DNA from: a virus
Reading direction: 5' to 3' (one strand)
DNA: 47,259 nucleotides
Virus record (IMG/VR): IMGVR_UViG_3300046535_001354
Coordinates: 1 to 47,259 of that record
Both the position numbers and the translations under genes were made by a program. Under the pieces are notes generated by a model, which saw only the letters and a list, made by a program, of their open reading frames with translations, made no database searches and was not told the DNA's origin. Shown here piece by piece: positions 22,671 through 30,320 of the stretch; position 1 is the stretch's first letter; every line of letters starts with the position of its first letter.

Positions 22671-22873
22671 GCAATCTCGCAGAAGCTATCATGCAAGAAA
22701 TTACCCGTGTTCGTGATCAGGTACTTCCCCTCTACCTCAAGATCGGTGCACCTGGGATGTTCGCGGCAATGATGATGTGCAACGATCTCGATCGAGCAAC
22801 GAAGGCTCTTGCTGAAGGTGATGTTGTCGAGTGCCTACGCGTGTACGAGAGCTTGAAGGGGTACCACACGTGA
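22667..22873 (+). CDS. small hypothetical helical protein
   Basis: 68 aa (MSNLAEAIMQEITRVRDQVL...), all helix with a Met-rich centre (MFAAMMMCNDL). Codon use is less GC-biased than its neighbours. ATGA overlap upstream and GTGA downstream. No family recognised. Confidence 0.6.
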   Translation: MSNLAEAIMQEITRVRDQVLPLYLKIGAPGMFAAMMMCNDLDRATKALAEGDVVECLRVYESLKGYHT

Positions 22874-23049
22874 ACTGCGACTCGTATCACGTCGAACCCC
22901 AGAGCATCGATTGCCCCTACTGCGTGATCCTCGCGCTCGTCAAGGCACTCGAACCGCTCGACCCTCGCGCACCGGCGCTCACCCCGGCCTTCCGGTTGCT
23001 CAACTCGGCCCAGCTCGAACGCGCGCGGGCGCGGAGGCAGGCAAAGTGA
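22870..23049 (+). CDS. small hypothetical protein with CxxC
   Basis: 59 aa from GTG 22870 (GTGA overlap). Begins VNCDSYHVEPQSIDCPYC, with Cys/His enough for one zinc ion, followed by a helix rich in Leu/Ala/Arg. Likely a small zinc protein of the replication block. GTGA overlap with the next gene. Confidence 0.55.
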   Translation: MNCDSYHVEPQSIDCPYCVILALVKALEPLDPRAPALTPAFRLLNSAQLERARARRQAK

Positions 23050-23255
23050 AGCTCGGCAAATGGGTCGAAACCAGCGCGCTCGAGTGGGATTGTACCGTCA
23101 CGTCGGTGTACGAGTCCCTATCCGAGGCGTCGGGCGTGTCCACGCAGACGATCTCGAGCGTCGCACGCGGCGCCAGGATGAACCGCTATGACCTCGCGAA
23201 GGCGATCTCCGTCGCGACACAGGGCGCCGTGACCGTCGAGGAGTTGTGCGAATGA
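23046..23255 (+). CDS. small HTH protein
   Basis: 69 aa from GTG 23046. The segment VYESLSEASGVSTQTISSVA followed by RMNRYDLAKAISVATQGAVT is close to an XRE-type helix-turn-helix (recognition helix VSTQTISSVARG). A second DNA-binding regulator in addition to 12604-12816; it might bind the shared promoter palindromes. Overlaps both neighbours. Confidence 0.68.
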   Translation: MKLGKWVETSALEWDCTVTSVYESLSEASGVSTQTISSVARGARMNRYDLAKAISVATQGAVTVEELCE

Positions 23256-23452
23256 GCTTCGAGAATCAAATGGACGAGAGCCGCGCGGCGCAGGCCAATT
23301 GCCTGCCAGAGCCGGCGAAATGTGCGTGGTGGTTCATTGAAGCCGCGGTGCGCAGGGCTCGAACCGAAGGCCGCGATTCCGACGCGTTTGCCTGGATTGC
23401 GCTCCAGGCTTGGATCGTGTCCGTCGAGCTCATGCGCACGGGGCCAGCATGA
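23252..23452 (+). CDS. small hypothetical protein
   Basis: 66 aa from ATG 23252 (ATGA overlap). Helical, with Trp-rich stretches (CAWWFIEAAVRRA, FAWIALQAWIVSVELM). It could associate with membrane or protein surfaces. No family recognised. Confidence 0.55.
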   Translation: MSFENQMDESRAAQANCLPEPAKCAWWFIEAAVRRARTEGRDSDAFAWIALQAWIVSVELMRTGPA

Positions 23453-24051
23453 GCTCCGAAGTCGTCGCGCTCGTGCTCCCCGTGGACAAGCGCCAGGCCA
23501 TCCTGAAGGAATCCGAAGCTTGGCAACGGATTGCCGAGCAGGCGAAGACGTTCGTCGTGACGAACGACCTCGACGCCGCGAAGGCCGCGCGGCTCGCGAA
23601 ACAGGCGCGGGAGATCTGGCGCGCCAAGGAAGAGGAGAGGAAGGCCATCGCCACGCCGCTCCTCGCCGCGAAGAACGCAGCGGACGCCTACTTCAAGCCC
23701 ACACTCGACGCCGTGGCGAGCATCAAGAGGCACTACGAGCAGGAGATCGCCAGGTACGATCTCGAGCGCGAGCAGGCGCGCGCACGGGTGCTCGCACAGT
23801 CGGCCGCGCAGATCGCGCAGGCGATCGTCCCGACGGAGCCGATCCCCGAGCCGGTGCACGTGGAGAAGACGAACGTCCGGCACCACTGGGAACCGGAGGT
23901 CACCGATCCCGAGCTCGTGCCGCGGGACCTGTGCTCCCCCGACCTCGCGAAGATTCGAGATAGGATCTGGTACGCCGACACGGCGCACAAGGAACCCCAC
24001 CCGATCCCGGGCGTGCGATTCACCCTCAAGTCAACGGTGGTGGTGCGATGA
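23449..24051 (+). CDS. coiled-coil protein, possible recombination accessory
   Basis: 200 aa from ATG 23449. Residues about 15-125 are a long charged coiled coil (AAKAARLAKQAREIWRAKEE, KRHYEQEIARYDLEREQARA). The C-terminal 60 residues are a compact, aromatic segment ending HPIPGVRFTLKSTVVVR. This two-part layout is seen in phage proteins next to recombination genes, but I cannot name the family. Confidence 0.6.
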   Translation: MSSEVVALVLPVDKRQAILKESEAWQRIAEQAKTFVVTNDLDAAKAARLAKQAREIWRAKEEERKAIATPLLAAKNAADAYFKPTLDAVASIKRHYEQEIARYDLEREQARARVLAQSAAQIAQAIVPTEPIPEPVHVEKTNVRHHWEPEVTDPELVPRDLCSPDLAKIRDRIWYADTAHKEPHPIPGVRFTLKSTVVVR

Positions 24052-24389
24052 AATGCGGCTCGAAGGATAACGGGATGACGTGTCACCTGTTGAAGGGACA
24101 CGCGGGAAACCACATGGCGAACGGGTACCATTGGACGAACCCGACCCCCGCCGTGCCTCCCCCTCCACCCCCACGCAAGCACGACCCCATCAACCACCCT
24201 GCCCACTACACGAACCACCCCAGCGGCATCGAGTGCATCCAGATCGTCGAGCACATGGGCTTCTGCCGCGGGAACGCCATCAAGTACATCTGGCGCGCGG
24301 GCGAGAAGGGCCCGCCGATCGACGACCTGCGCAAGGCCGTCTGGTATTTGGAACGGGAAATCAAGCGACTGGAGCGAGGCGATGCCTGA
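24048..24389 (+). CDS. DUF3310 protein with N-terminal zinc-knuckle-like motif
   Basis: 113 aa. Residues 45-112 match DUF3310: DPINHPAHYTNHPSGIECIQ, then HMGFCRGNAIKYIWRAGEKG and DDLRKAVWYLEREI. The family is widespread in phages near nucleotide-metabolism genes, with no firm function. The N-terminus MKCGS...TCHLLKGHAGNHM...W is a separate C/C/H/H mini-motif, the same as in the GroES-like protein at 9347-9811. A Pro-rich linker (PPPPPPRKHD) joins the two. Confidence 0.82.
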   Translation: MKCGSKDNGMTCHLLKGHAGNHMANGYHWTNPTPAVPPPPPPRKHDPINHPAHYTNHPSGIECIQIVEHMGFCRGNAIKYIWRAGEKGPPIDDLRKAVWYLEREIKRLERGDA

Positions 24390-24492
24390 CACCATCCCCG
24401 AAGGCGAGGGCCCTTCCACCACGTGGTGGGACATCATCCGCCGCACGCCGGCGACCATCTGGAACGCCATCGCGGCGTGGTGGCGCAAGTGA
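24382..24492 (+). CDS. 36-aa Trp-rich cationic peptide
   Basis: MPDTIPEGEGPSTTWWDIIR followed by RTPATIWNAIAAWWRK. It overlaps DUF3310 by 8 nt and the next gene by GTGA. The second half would form an amphipathic helix with five Trp and four basic residues, the pattern of membrane-surface or antimicrobial peptides. Too short for standard gene finders, but the overlaps favour it being translated. Confidence 0.5.
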   Translation: MPDTIPEGEGPSTTWWDIIRRTPATIWNAIAAWWRK

Positions 24493-24869
24493 GGGATGAC
24501 GGCCTTTCCGGCTCCAAGTCGGTGGGCTGGTCTGATTGGCAAAACCGACTAGACCAGCGCAACACTTCTCGTCTCGTCAAGCGCTACATGACTGCCCGGT
24601 GGCGGCGCGAAAATCCTGTCAAATGGGCAGCCATTCAGGCGACCGAAAAGGCCCGAGCACGAAGGAAACGATACAAGATCCGTAAAAGGGCAGAAGCACG
24701 ATTAGCGGCGCGTCAGATAATCCACCAGTGTATCGTTTGTGGCGCACAATGGTGTAGAATTCAAGGCTTGAAACGTCCGGACGGGAAAGGGTTGGGCGGT
24801 TCCAAAAAACGCTTTTGTGGGCCTAAGGGTAAATGCACCATGCTCGGAGCTCGTCTTCCGACCCGTTGA
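24489..24869 (+). CDS. basic zinc-finger protein, last gene of the rightward block
   Basis: 126 aa from GTG 24489. The middle is extremely basic (RYMTARWRRENPVKW, KARARRKRYKIRKRAEARL) and is followed by QCIVCGAQWC...RFCGPKGKC, a multi-cysteine zinc site. Nucleic-acid binding is likely, for example as a late-gene activator or HNH relative that lacks its His residues. Its last 47 bp overlap the end of the lysozyme gene on the other strand. Confidence 0.62.
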   Translation: MRDDGLSGSKSVGWSDWQNRLDQRNTSRLVKRYMTARWRRENPVKWAAIQATEKARARRKRYKIRKRAEARLAARQIIHQCIVCGAQWCRIQGLKRPDGKGLGGSKKRFCGPKGKCTMLGARLPTR

Positions 24870-25443
24870 ACACGTCGTCGTCCATCTCGGTCCCGGCGAT
24901 CTTGCGGTTGCCCGACGTCTGCCAGATCCGCCACGTCGTGAAGCCGTGGGGCAGGAGTAGGTGAGGGTTGTAGTCCGCGACCCAGAGGTCAGCGACGCTC
25001 GCGAAGTCGCGGTCGGGCAAGCGCGCGAGGAAGCCCGGCGAACAGTACATGAGCGGCCGGCGATTGCCCTCGCTGACCATCTCGTCCAGGCACGCGCGCA
25101 CGCGGTCGGCGTACTCGGGCGCCGACACCCCGCCCAGCGGGTCGTGCGCCTGCTCCTCGACGTCGAGGGCCAGGGGCAGATCCAGCGCGAACTCCAGGGA
25201 CCTCGCCACGCGGAAGAAGTTGGCCATCTGGTCGGCCGGCGAGCTCCGCGTGCTGAAGAAGTGGTACGCCCCGACGAGGAGCCCCGCGAGCTTGGCGCCC
25301 ACGGCTTGGGCCGTGTAGGCGGGGCTCACGTAGGTCATGCCCTCGGTAGCCTTGCAGAGGGCGAAGACGCGCCCGGAGCCCGCCACGCCCGGCCAATCGA
25401 CGTGGGGCTGGAAGGCCGAGACGTCGCATCCGATGGCGGTCAT
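24823..25443 (-). CDS. GH25 lysozyme (endolysin)
   Basis: 206 aa from ATG 25443 (ATGA overlap). The fold is clear: MTAIGCDVSAFQPHVDW with the first catalytic Asp, VFALCKATEGMTYVSP, LVGAYHFFSTRSSPADQMAN, LPLALDVEEQ with the Asp/Glu pair, LWVADYNPHLLLP and WRIWQTSGN. GH25 enzymes cut the MurNAc-GlcNAc bond in peptidoglycan. No cell-wall-binding domain and no signal peptide, so export needs the holin. Last gene of the leftward block; it converges with the zinc-finger gene. Confidence 0.93.
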   Translation of the reverse strand: MTAIGCDVSAFQPHVDWPGVAGSGRVFALCKATEGMTYVSPAYTAQAVGAKLAGLLVGAYHFFSTRSSPADQMANFFRVARSLEFALDLPLALDVEEQAHDPLGGVSAPEYADRVRACLDEMVSEGNRRPLMYCSPGFLARLPDRDFASVADLWVADYNPHLLLPHGFTTWRIWQTSGNRKIAGTEMDDDVFNGSEDELRAWCIYP

Positions 25444-25688
25444 ACGGCCTCCGGGACCGCGTAGATGGTCACGCCCCGGTGCGGCTTCGCGGGCTTGCCC
25501 GGGTCCGCGCCGTACCACGTGTGCTCCTCGATGCGCGCGATGCACGAGAGCTCTCCGAACTTCCGCGGCCCCGAGATGTCGCCGAACACCATCGACGCAT
25601 CGTGCAGGCATTCGGTGGCCCACGTGGTGATCTCGGGAGTCACCTCGTCATCGTGAAGCGGGCGCGCGCCCTCGGGTAAAGTCATCAT
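25440..25688 (-). CDS. small hypothetical protein of the lysis region
   Basis: 82 aa from ATG 25688 (MMTLPEGARPL), overlapping the upstream stop as ATGA; a longer frame starting at 25910 has shadow-like Arg/Pro composition and is rejected. The sequence is mixed alpha/beta with a conserved-looking CIARIEEHTWYG. No membrane segment. Function unknown. Confidence 0.6.
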   Translation of the reverse strand: MMTLPEGARPLHDDEVTPEITTWATECLHDASMVFGDISGPRKFGELSCIARIEEHTWYGADPGKPAKPHRGVTIYAVPEAV

Positions 25689-25888
25689 TTCGCCCTCTTG
25701 TTCTGTACGACGATCCACTCGCAAGCACGTCGGTTCCACGCCAGGAGCGCCGCCCAGTCGGTCGGCACGGCGAACAGTAGGCCTCTGCCCTCTTCGGCCA
25801 GGTCGGTGCCGCCGAGCTCGACGCACCGCTCGACCACAGCCCACGCGATGCCTTGGGCCTGGCGCTGATCGGTCGTTTTGGGGTTCAT
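25685..25888 (-). CDS. small hypothetical protein of the lysis region
   Basis: 67 aa (MNPKTTDQRQAQGIAWAVVE...). Helical with Trp-rich turns (WAALLAWNRRACEWIVV). Its ATG lies 3 nt after a strong hairpin and shows no free Shine-Dalgarno, so translation may be controlled by that structure. No family recognised. Confidence 0.58.
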   Translation of the reverse strand: MNPKTTDQRQAQGIAWAVVERCVELGGTDLAEEGRGLLFAVPTDWAALLAWNRRACEWIVVQNKRAK

Positions 25889-25891
25889 AGC

Positions 25892-25924
25892 AAACGGGCC
25901 GAGAGACCATCCCCCGGCCCGTTT
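25892..25924 (-). terminator. strong hairpin abutting the start of the 25685-25888 gene
   Basis: AAACGGGCC (25892-25900) pairs perfectly with GGCCCGTTT (25916-25924) around a 15-nt loop. Read leftward, the stem ends in TTT and then GCT ATG. It can be an intrinsic terminator or attenuator between holin and lysozyme, or a structure that hides the start of the next gene. The T-run is short, so partial termination is likely. Confidence 0.5.
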
Positions 25925-25984
25925 GGGGCTTCTCCCGCCGTGCCCGGGGGCTGCCAGCGCGCCTTGAACGTCAGGCGCCGGGAG

Positions 25985-26164
25985 TCATTTCGCCGGGGGG
26001 CAGGGCGTCACCTTCGATCGGTTGACCTCGGTCAGGATGACGGACAGGAGCCCCAGCACACCCGAGGCGACGGGCCCCCATGGCGGAGGCAGAGCCGTCG
26101 CGGCGACACCCGCGCCAGCGGCGACGAGAGAGGAGAGGTTGCCCCAAATGCGGGTCGGTTCCAT
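25985..26164 (-). CDS. holin candidate
   Basis: 59 aa, beginning MEPTRIWGNLSSLVAAGAGV. Two hydrophobic segments (LSSLVAAGAGVAATALP and PVASGVLGLLSVILTEV) are separated by a short Pro/Trp turn, and the C-terminus is polar with one Cys. This is the class II holin layout. It lies between the XhlA-like gene and the lysozyme region, the right place. Identification is by topology and context only. Confidence 0.6.
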   Translation of the reverse strand: MEPTRIWGNLSSLVAAGAGVAATALPPPWGPVASGVLGLLSVILTEVNRSKVTPCPPAK

Positions 26165-26167
26165 CAG

Positions 26168-26536
26168 TTACCTCCAGGCGAGATGGGCCAGTGTAGCAAG
26201 GGCGGCCGTCCCCGTCACGGATCCGATGATCGCCACGACGATCGGCAGCCACACGGCGCGACGGTCCCTTGCATCCGCCTTAGCCCTCGCTGTGCGTTTC
26301 TCGATCACGTCATCGGCCCTCTCCACGGCCTTGTGCTGGCCCGTGATCTCTTCCACGTCGTCCTCGAGCTCGGCATCGCGCTTCTCGAGCTTGGCGAAAC
26401 GATCCTCGTCTCGCTTCTCGTGATCGAGTTGTCGTTCCTTGATCTGCCTAACGTCGGACAAGACCTCCCCAAGGGTGACCGCCTGCGCACGCTGCCCGCG
26501 GAGGATCTCGGAGAGGATCTGTTCTACGGTGGCCAT
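26168..26536 (-). CDS. XhlA-like membrane protein (lysis accessory)
   Basis: 122 aa from ATG 26536 (TGATG overlap). Residues 1-95 are a charged coiled coil (LSDVRQIKERQLDHEKRDED, KLEKRDAELEDDVEEI), followed by one C-terminal transmembrane helix (VWLPIVVAIIGSVTGTAAL). This is the topology of the hemolysin XhlA family, which acts with holin and lysin genes. An inner-membrane spanin-like role is the alternative. The neighbouring holin candidate and GH25 lysozyme complete a lysis cassette. Confidence 0.65.
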   Translation of the reverse strand: MATVEQILSEILRGQRAQAVTLGEVLSDVRQIKERQLDHEKRDEDRFAKLEKRDAELEDDVEEITGQHKAVERADDVIEKRTARAKADARDRRAVWLPIVVAIIGSVTGTAALATLAHLAWR

Positions 26537-27660
26537 CAGGCTGAGAACCCCACGCTTCGGAGGTCGGCACATTCCTCGGCACCCGATGCGTTGCCGAGCA
26601 TGTAGGCCGTAGCAGGCAGCGTGATTGCAGCAGCGCTCGCGCCCGTGGCCGTGCCGTTGCCGCTCGTCGCACCCGAGACGGTCAAGGTGCGCCCGCTCGC
26701 CTGATGCGCAGCACGGACCGTCAACCCCTGCTCTCGACTCCACGCCAAGGCGCTCGAAAGGACGTCTACGCCACCGATGCGCAGCACGATCTTGTGCGTA
26801 CTCTGTTGGATGAAAACGCGGTTGTTCGAGTCGAAGAATAGAAGATCGTGGTCCGCGCCTTGCTCGGCTTGCGAATAGTTCGGAGCAACCGTCAGCGTCA
26901 TGTCGAAGAAGCCCCCCGGCGCGACGAGCGTAGGGGACGGAATAGAGAGCACGTCAGCTGCCCGCGTCGCGCCGCCGCTCGGGCTCGGCATATAGCTGGA
27001 CGGATAAAGCCGTTGCTCAAGTTGCGGGCCCCAGAGAAACGCCTTGCCGGCGAGCGAGAACGACGCGTCGCCCCATGCCGAGAACGACCCCGAGCCGCCT
27101 CCAGACGCGATGCCAGAATCGATACGTGACCAAGCGCTTGCCGAAATCGCCAGCGTCGTAGTCCACGCGGCCGATGCTGAATCATAGCTCTGGATCGATG
27201 TGCTCACGTCACCTTGCGCCCAGATCGATGCGCGCGCCGGTAGCCCCGCGCCGACGACCGAGAACCCTGCCGCAGCAGGTGCGCCCACCGAAAAATTGGC
27301 CGTCGTCCACGTGAGCTCATGCGCTGTAGAACCATCGGGCCCGGCGAGCGTCCCGGCGCCTAGCGCCGCGCTATTCGCGAAAGCCCAAATCGCCGAAATC
27401 GTGTCGAGCGATGCGACGTGGTTCACCAGTGAGGCCTCGACCGACAAGCCGAACGCCACACCGTCGACGCTGCGGGCGCGCGCCGCGTTGGCACCAAGGC
27501 CGGTGCGTACCGTCGTCGCGCTGGTCTGGATCGTCCGCCCCGTCGTCGCGCATGCGATCGCAAGCCATGACGGGAGGGCAAATACGCCATTCGTGACCGT
27601 AGCGGTCGTGAAGTCGAACATCTCCAAAAGAGGAGAATGGGTGCGGATCGGAATGGTCAC
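26536..27660 (-). CDS. tail-tip/receptor-binding protein with lectin-like C-terminus
   Basis: 374 aa from GTG 27660, overlapping the upstream spike stop (GTGA); the longer frame to 27807 overlaps that gene. The central region is Ser/Ala/Thr-rich beta structure, with WGPQLEQRLYPSSYMPSP, GGATRAADVLS, the phrase common at the junction to carbohydrate-binding domains. From about 245 a jelly-roll follows (GGFFDMTLTVAPNYSQ, HDLLFFDSNNRVFIQ, TLTVSGATSGNG) like concanavalin/LamG lectins. It probably binds host surface sugar. Confidence 0.75.
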   Translation of the reverse strand: MTIPIRTHSPLLEMFDFTTATVTNGVFALPSWLAIACATTGRTIQTSATTVRTGLGANAARARSVDGVAFGLSVEASLVNHVASLDTISAIWAFANSAALGAGTLAGPDGSTAHELTWTTANFSVGAPAAAGFSVVGAGLPARASIWAQGDVSTSIQSYDSASAAWTTTLAISASAWSRIDSGIASGGGSGSFSAWGDASFSLAGKAFLWGPQLEQRLYPSSYMPSPSGGATRAADVLSIPSPTLVAPGGFFDMTLTVAPNYSQAEQGADHDLLFFDSNNRVFIQQSTHKIVLRIGGVDVLSSALAWSREQGLTVRAAHQASGRTLTVSGATSGNGTATGASAAAITLPATAYMLGNASGAEECADLRSVGFSA

Positions 27661-30311
27661 ATCGTCCCATCTGTAATTAGGTTGTAACCTGATGCACCTG
27701 CAAATGCGGCAATGATACTCGTCAATACAGCCTTTGCTGCGGGATCCACAACCGTCGACAGCGATCCGGTCACGGTCTGTTTCGTGACGGGCGTCCCGTT
27801 GAACCACGCGATCGCATCGCCCTGGACTTCGAAATACGTGGTGCCGTTGTATCGGATGCGAAAAGAACCCTTCACACCCCCTGAGACTGGAACGGCAGTC
27901 AGGAAATCGAACCCCCCGCCGTCACGGTTCGTGCCGGTCGCGCTGGCGAATGGCACCTGACCAGAGAACGACCAGTTGTGCGTGGGATTGTCGGTCGTGC
28001 GCTGCGTGATCGTGAGCGTAGGCGTTTGAGTCTCGATGTACGTCGTGATCGAGAAGTTTCGGATCTCCCCTCCCGCTCCCATGCCCCAATAGAGCGTGGT
28101 ATCGTCGGTGCCAACGAATACGTTGCTACCCACATGGGCAAAGAGCTCCAGTGCCCCAGCAGTGTTCTCCACGATCGGGGTGATGATCGTCGGGTCGTTG
28201 TCGCGCATGACGCGGACCCAACCGGTATTTGACGTCCCCGCCGTCGACTTGATGTAGTGCTGACCACTCGTCCGATCGACGAACTTCGATCCAATCGGCG
28301 CCAGGTAGGCGGACTCTGGCGAACCGGTGAAATCGATCTCGTAGATCGAACCGCCGTCGTTCGGTGCGTCGGCCGTGCCGTTGGGATAATCGAAGATCGA
28401 CCCCGAGTATCCGGCGTGCCCGATGCGACCAATGCGGATGCCCGCGGGGCGCTTGGCGGTCGTGACAACATCCTGTTTCGTGAACTGGATCCCGGTGGCT
28501 TGAAGCGACGTCAAGGTGCGCGCAACCGTGAACCCGTCGGCGATCGCCAAGTTCAGGACAGCACCGATGCTGAGACCGATCGTGGCGTTGTCGATGATCC
28601 TAGCGCTCGACGGGATCGTGACGTTGGTAGTTTGATTCTCTACCCCAACGCCGGCTCCGATGTCTTGTACGATCACGCCGGCCGGATTGTTGTACGCCAC
28701 GACATCGAGAACGAGACCGTTGACCGCCAGCGCATTGATCCCGGCGAAGGCGCCCCCTTGGCCGTTGTCGTGAATGACCATCTCGAGGGTGATATCGCGC
28801 GAGACGATGCCTGGCGTCGACGTGGCGAACACGACACCTTCTTCGCCGTTGTTATGCGAGCTGCCTCGGATCTTCACCGCGCGGGCCGGAACGCAGCCAT
28901 AGAAGATGGGAGCGCCGCCGACGAGCGTAATCTGCGGCGCCACGTTCAGCACGATCGAATAGGTGTTCCCGCCATCGCTAGACGAGACACTAGCGACGTC
29001 GAGCACCTCGCCGGTGTGCGTCGTCGTGGTATCGACGATGCCGAGAACGGCCGCCAGCATCGGACCGGTCGGCACCGGGAAAGAGACGGTGAAATGGGTC
29101 TGATTCGAGACCGTCCCGATCGTCGCGTTGTGGCCCTGGATAACGGCGATATCGACGCCGGGGCCGTCCATGCCGTAGCAATTCACCCCGAGCTCGACGT
29201 CGAATGCGCCACCGATTCCGACGCCGGGGATCGGGTTCAGTACGGTATTTTTGCCGTTGCGCACGATGACGGCGCCGCGAACGTCTTGGCACCAAGACAG
29301 GTAGATCCCGGACTTGGAAATCCCGTCAACAACGATGTTATCGAGGTAGACGTTACGGCAATGCCAAGCGCACGCGATGCCGTCCGTTAGGCTGTTGTTC
29401 ATCCCCGTTCCGTTGGCGAGGATGTCCACCGCGACGTGCACGTTCGTGCATCGGTTGAATTGTACTGTGCCCGAGTCTTGGGGCCCTGCGACGAGCCAGT
29501 GCAGGGTGAAGCCGTCGACGCCTACGTTTTTGATCTCTTGCGGCTCGAGATCGCTGACCCCTTGCTTTTGGAAACAGATCGGGATGAACGCCACGCCCGG
29601 AGTGGCTTGGTTCATCTGGAGGAAGCACCGCCCGCGACCGGGGCCGAGAATGTTGATATTATCGCTGCCAATGACGACGCCCGCGATCGCCTGCTGACGA
29701 GTCTCGCTCGTCAGCAAATCCCACGTGCCGTGGGGGAGTAGGATGGTGCCGCGACCTACATTCTCGGCGGCGTCGCGCGCCAGTCGAAGGGCCGGACCGA
29801 TATCGCTCCCCTGTACGGCGCCGAACTTCCGGATGTCGAATTCATCGTTCAGGTTCTGGAACACAAGCGGCGTCGTGTCGGGGACGATCGGCCCGGATCC
29901 CAAAAGAGTGAACGTCGCGCCGCCGTTCGTCGTGCCCTGCTGGATGTAGACGGCCATCCCTCGGGTGAGAGTGTCCGTCGTCCGGGGCCAGATCCCCGCG
30001 GCAACCTTGCGGAGGCCGTTCTCCGCGGCCGCGGTCTGTCCCGCGACGAGCACCACGTCATCCACAACGGCGCTCACGCCGTCGATGGTCTGGGTCCCGC
30101 TAAGGGTGATGTTCAACGTGGCGACGAGCTTGGCATTGACCTGCGGAGATCCGGGAGACGGCGCCGGGATCGTGACCGTCGTGACCTTCGTGATCGGGTC
30201 GTCCGTGACCGTCGCGCCAATGTAGTTGACCGTCGGGCGCTGGAACACGGGTGAGCCGTCCGATTGGACGGTGTTGTATCCACCGAAAAACGCGTCAATC
30301 CACGAGGTCAT
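27657..30311 (-). CDS. tailspike with pectate-lyase-like beta helix
   Basis: 884 aa. N-terminal 150 residues attach to the virion and contain LSGTQTIDGVSAVVDDVVLV, a phrase found in many tail fibre N-termini. Residues about 160-640 are a parallel beta-helix: DIRKFGAVQGSDIGPALRLA at its start, then repeating strands with INILGPGRGR, NVHVAVDILANG, NVYLDNIVVDG, VIVRNGKN and similar rungs. The C-terminal region (about 640-884) has a beta sandwich and a final helical clamp ending YNLITDGTM. Such spikes bind or cut surface polysaccharide. No catalytic pair can be named from sequence alone. Confidence 0.85.
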   Translation of the reverse strand: MTSWIDAFFGGYNTVQSDGSPVFQRPTVNYIGATVTDDPITKVTTVTIPAPSPGSPQVNAKLVATLNITLSGTQTIDGVSAVVDDVVLVAGQTAAAENGLRKVAAGIWPRTTDTLTRGMAVYIQQGTTNGGATFTLLGSGPIVPDTTPLVFQNLNDEFDIRKFGAVQGSDIGPALRLARDAAENVGRGTILLPHGTWDLLTSETRQQAIAGVVIGSDNINILGPGRGRCFLQMNQATPGVAFIPICFQKQGVSDLEPQEIKNVGVDGFTLHWLVAGPQDSGTVQFNRCTNVHVAVDILANGTGMNNSLTDGIACAWHCRNVYLDNIVVDGISKSGIYLSWCQDVRGAVIVRNGKNTVLNPIPGVGIGGAFDVELGVNCYGMDGPGVDIAVIQGHNATIGTVSNQTHFTVSFPVPTGPMLAAVLGIVDTTTTHTGEVLDVASVSSSDGGNTYSIVLNVAPQITLVGGAPIFYGCVPARAVKIRGSSHNNGEEGVVFATSTPGIVSRDITLEMVIHDNGQGGAFAGINALAVNGLVLDVVAYNNPAGVIVQDIGAGVGVENQTTNVTIPSSARIIDNATIGLSIGAVLNLAIADGFTVARTLTSLQATGIQFTKQDVVTTAKRPAGIRIGRIGHAGYSGSIFDYPNGTADAPNDGGSIYEIDFTGSPESAYLAPIGSKFVDRTSGQHYIKSTAGTSNTGWVRVMRDNDPTIITPIVENTAGALELFAHVGSNVFVGTDDTTLYWGMGAGGEIRNFSITTYIETQTPTLTITQRTTDNPTHNWSFSGQVPFASATGTNRDGGGFDFLTAVPVSGGVKGSFRIRYNGTTYFEVQGDAIAWFNGTPVTKQTVTGSLSTVVDPAAKAVLTSIIAAFAGASGYNLITDGTM

Positions 30312-30320
30312 GATTACTCC

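Noticed and set aside
25440-25910. 156-aa version of the 25440-25688 gene
   Set aside because: The extra N-terminus is Arg/Pro-rich and overlaps a protein-like frame (25685-25888) that ends with an ATGA junction.
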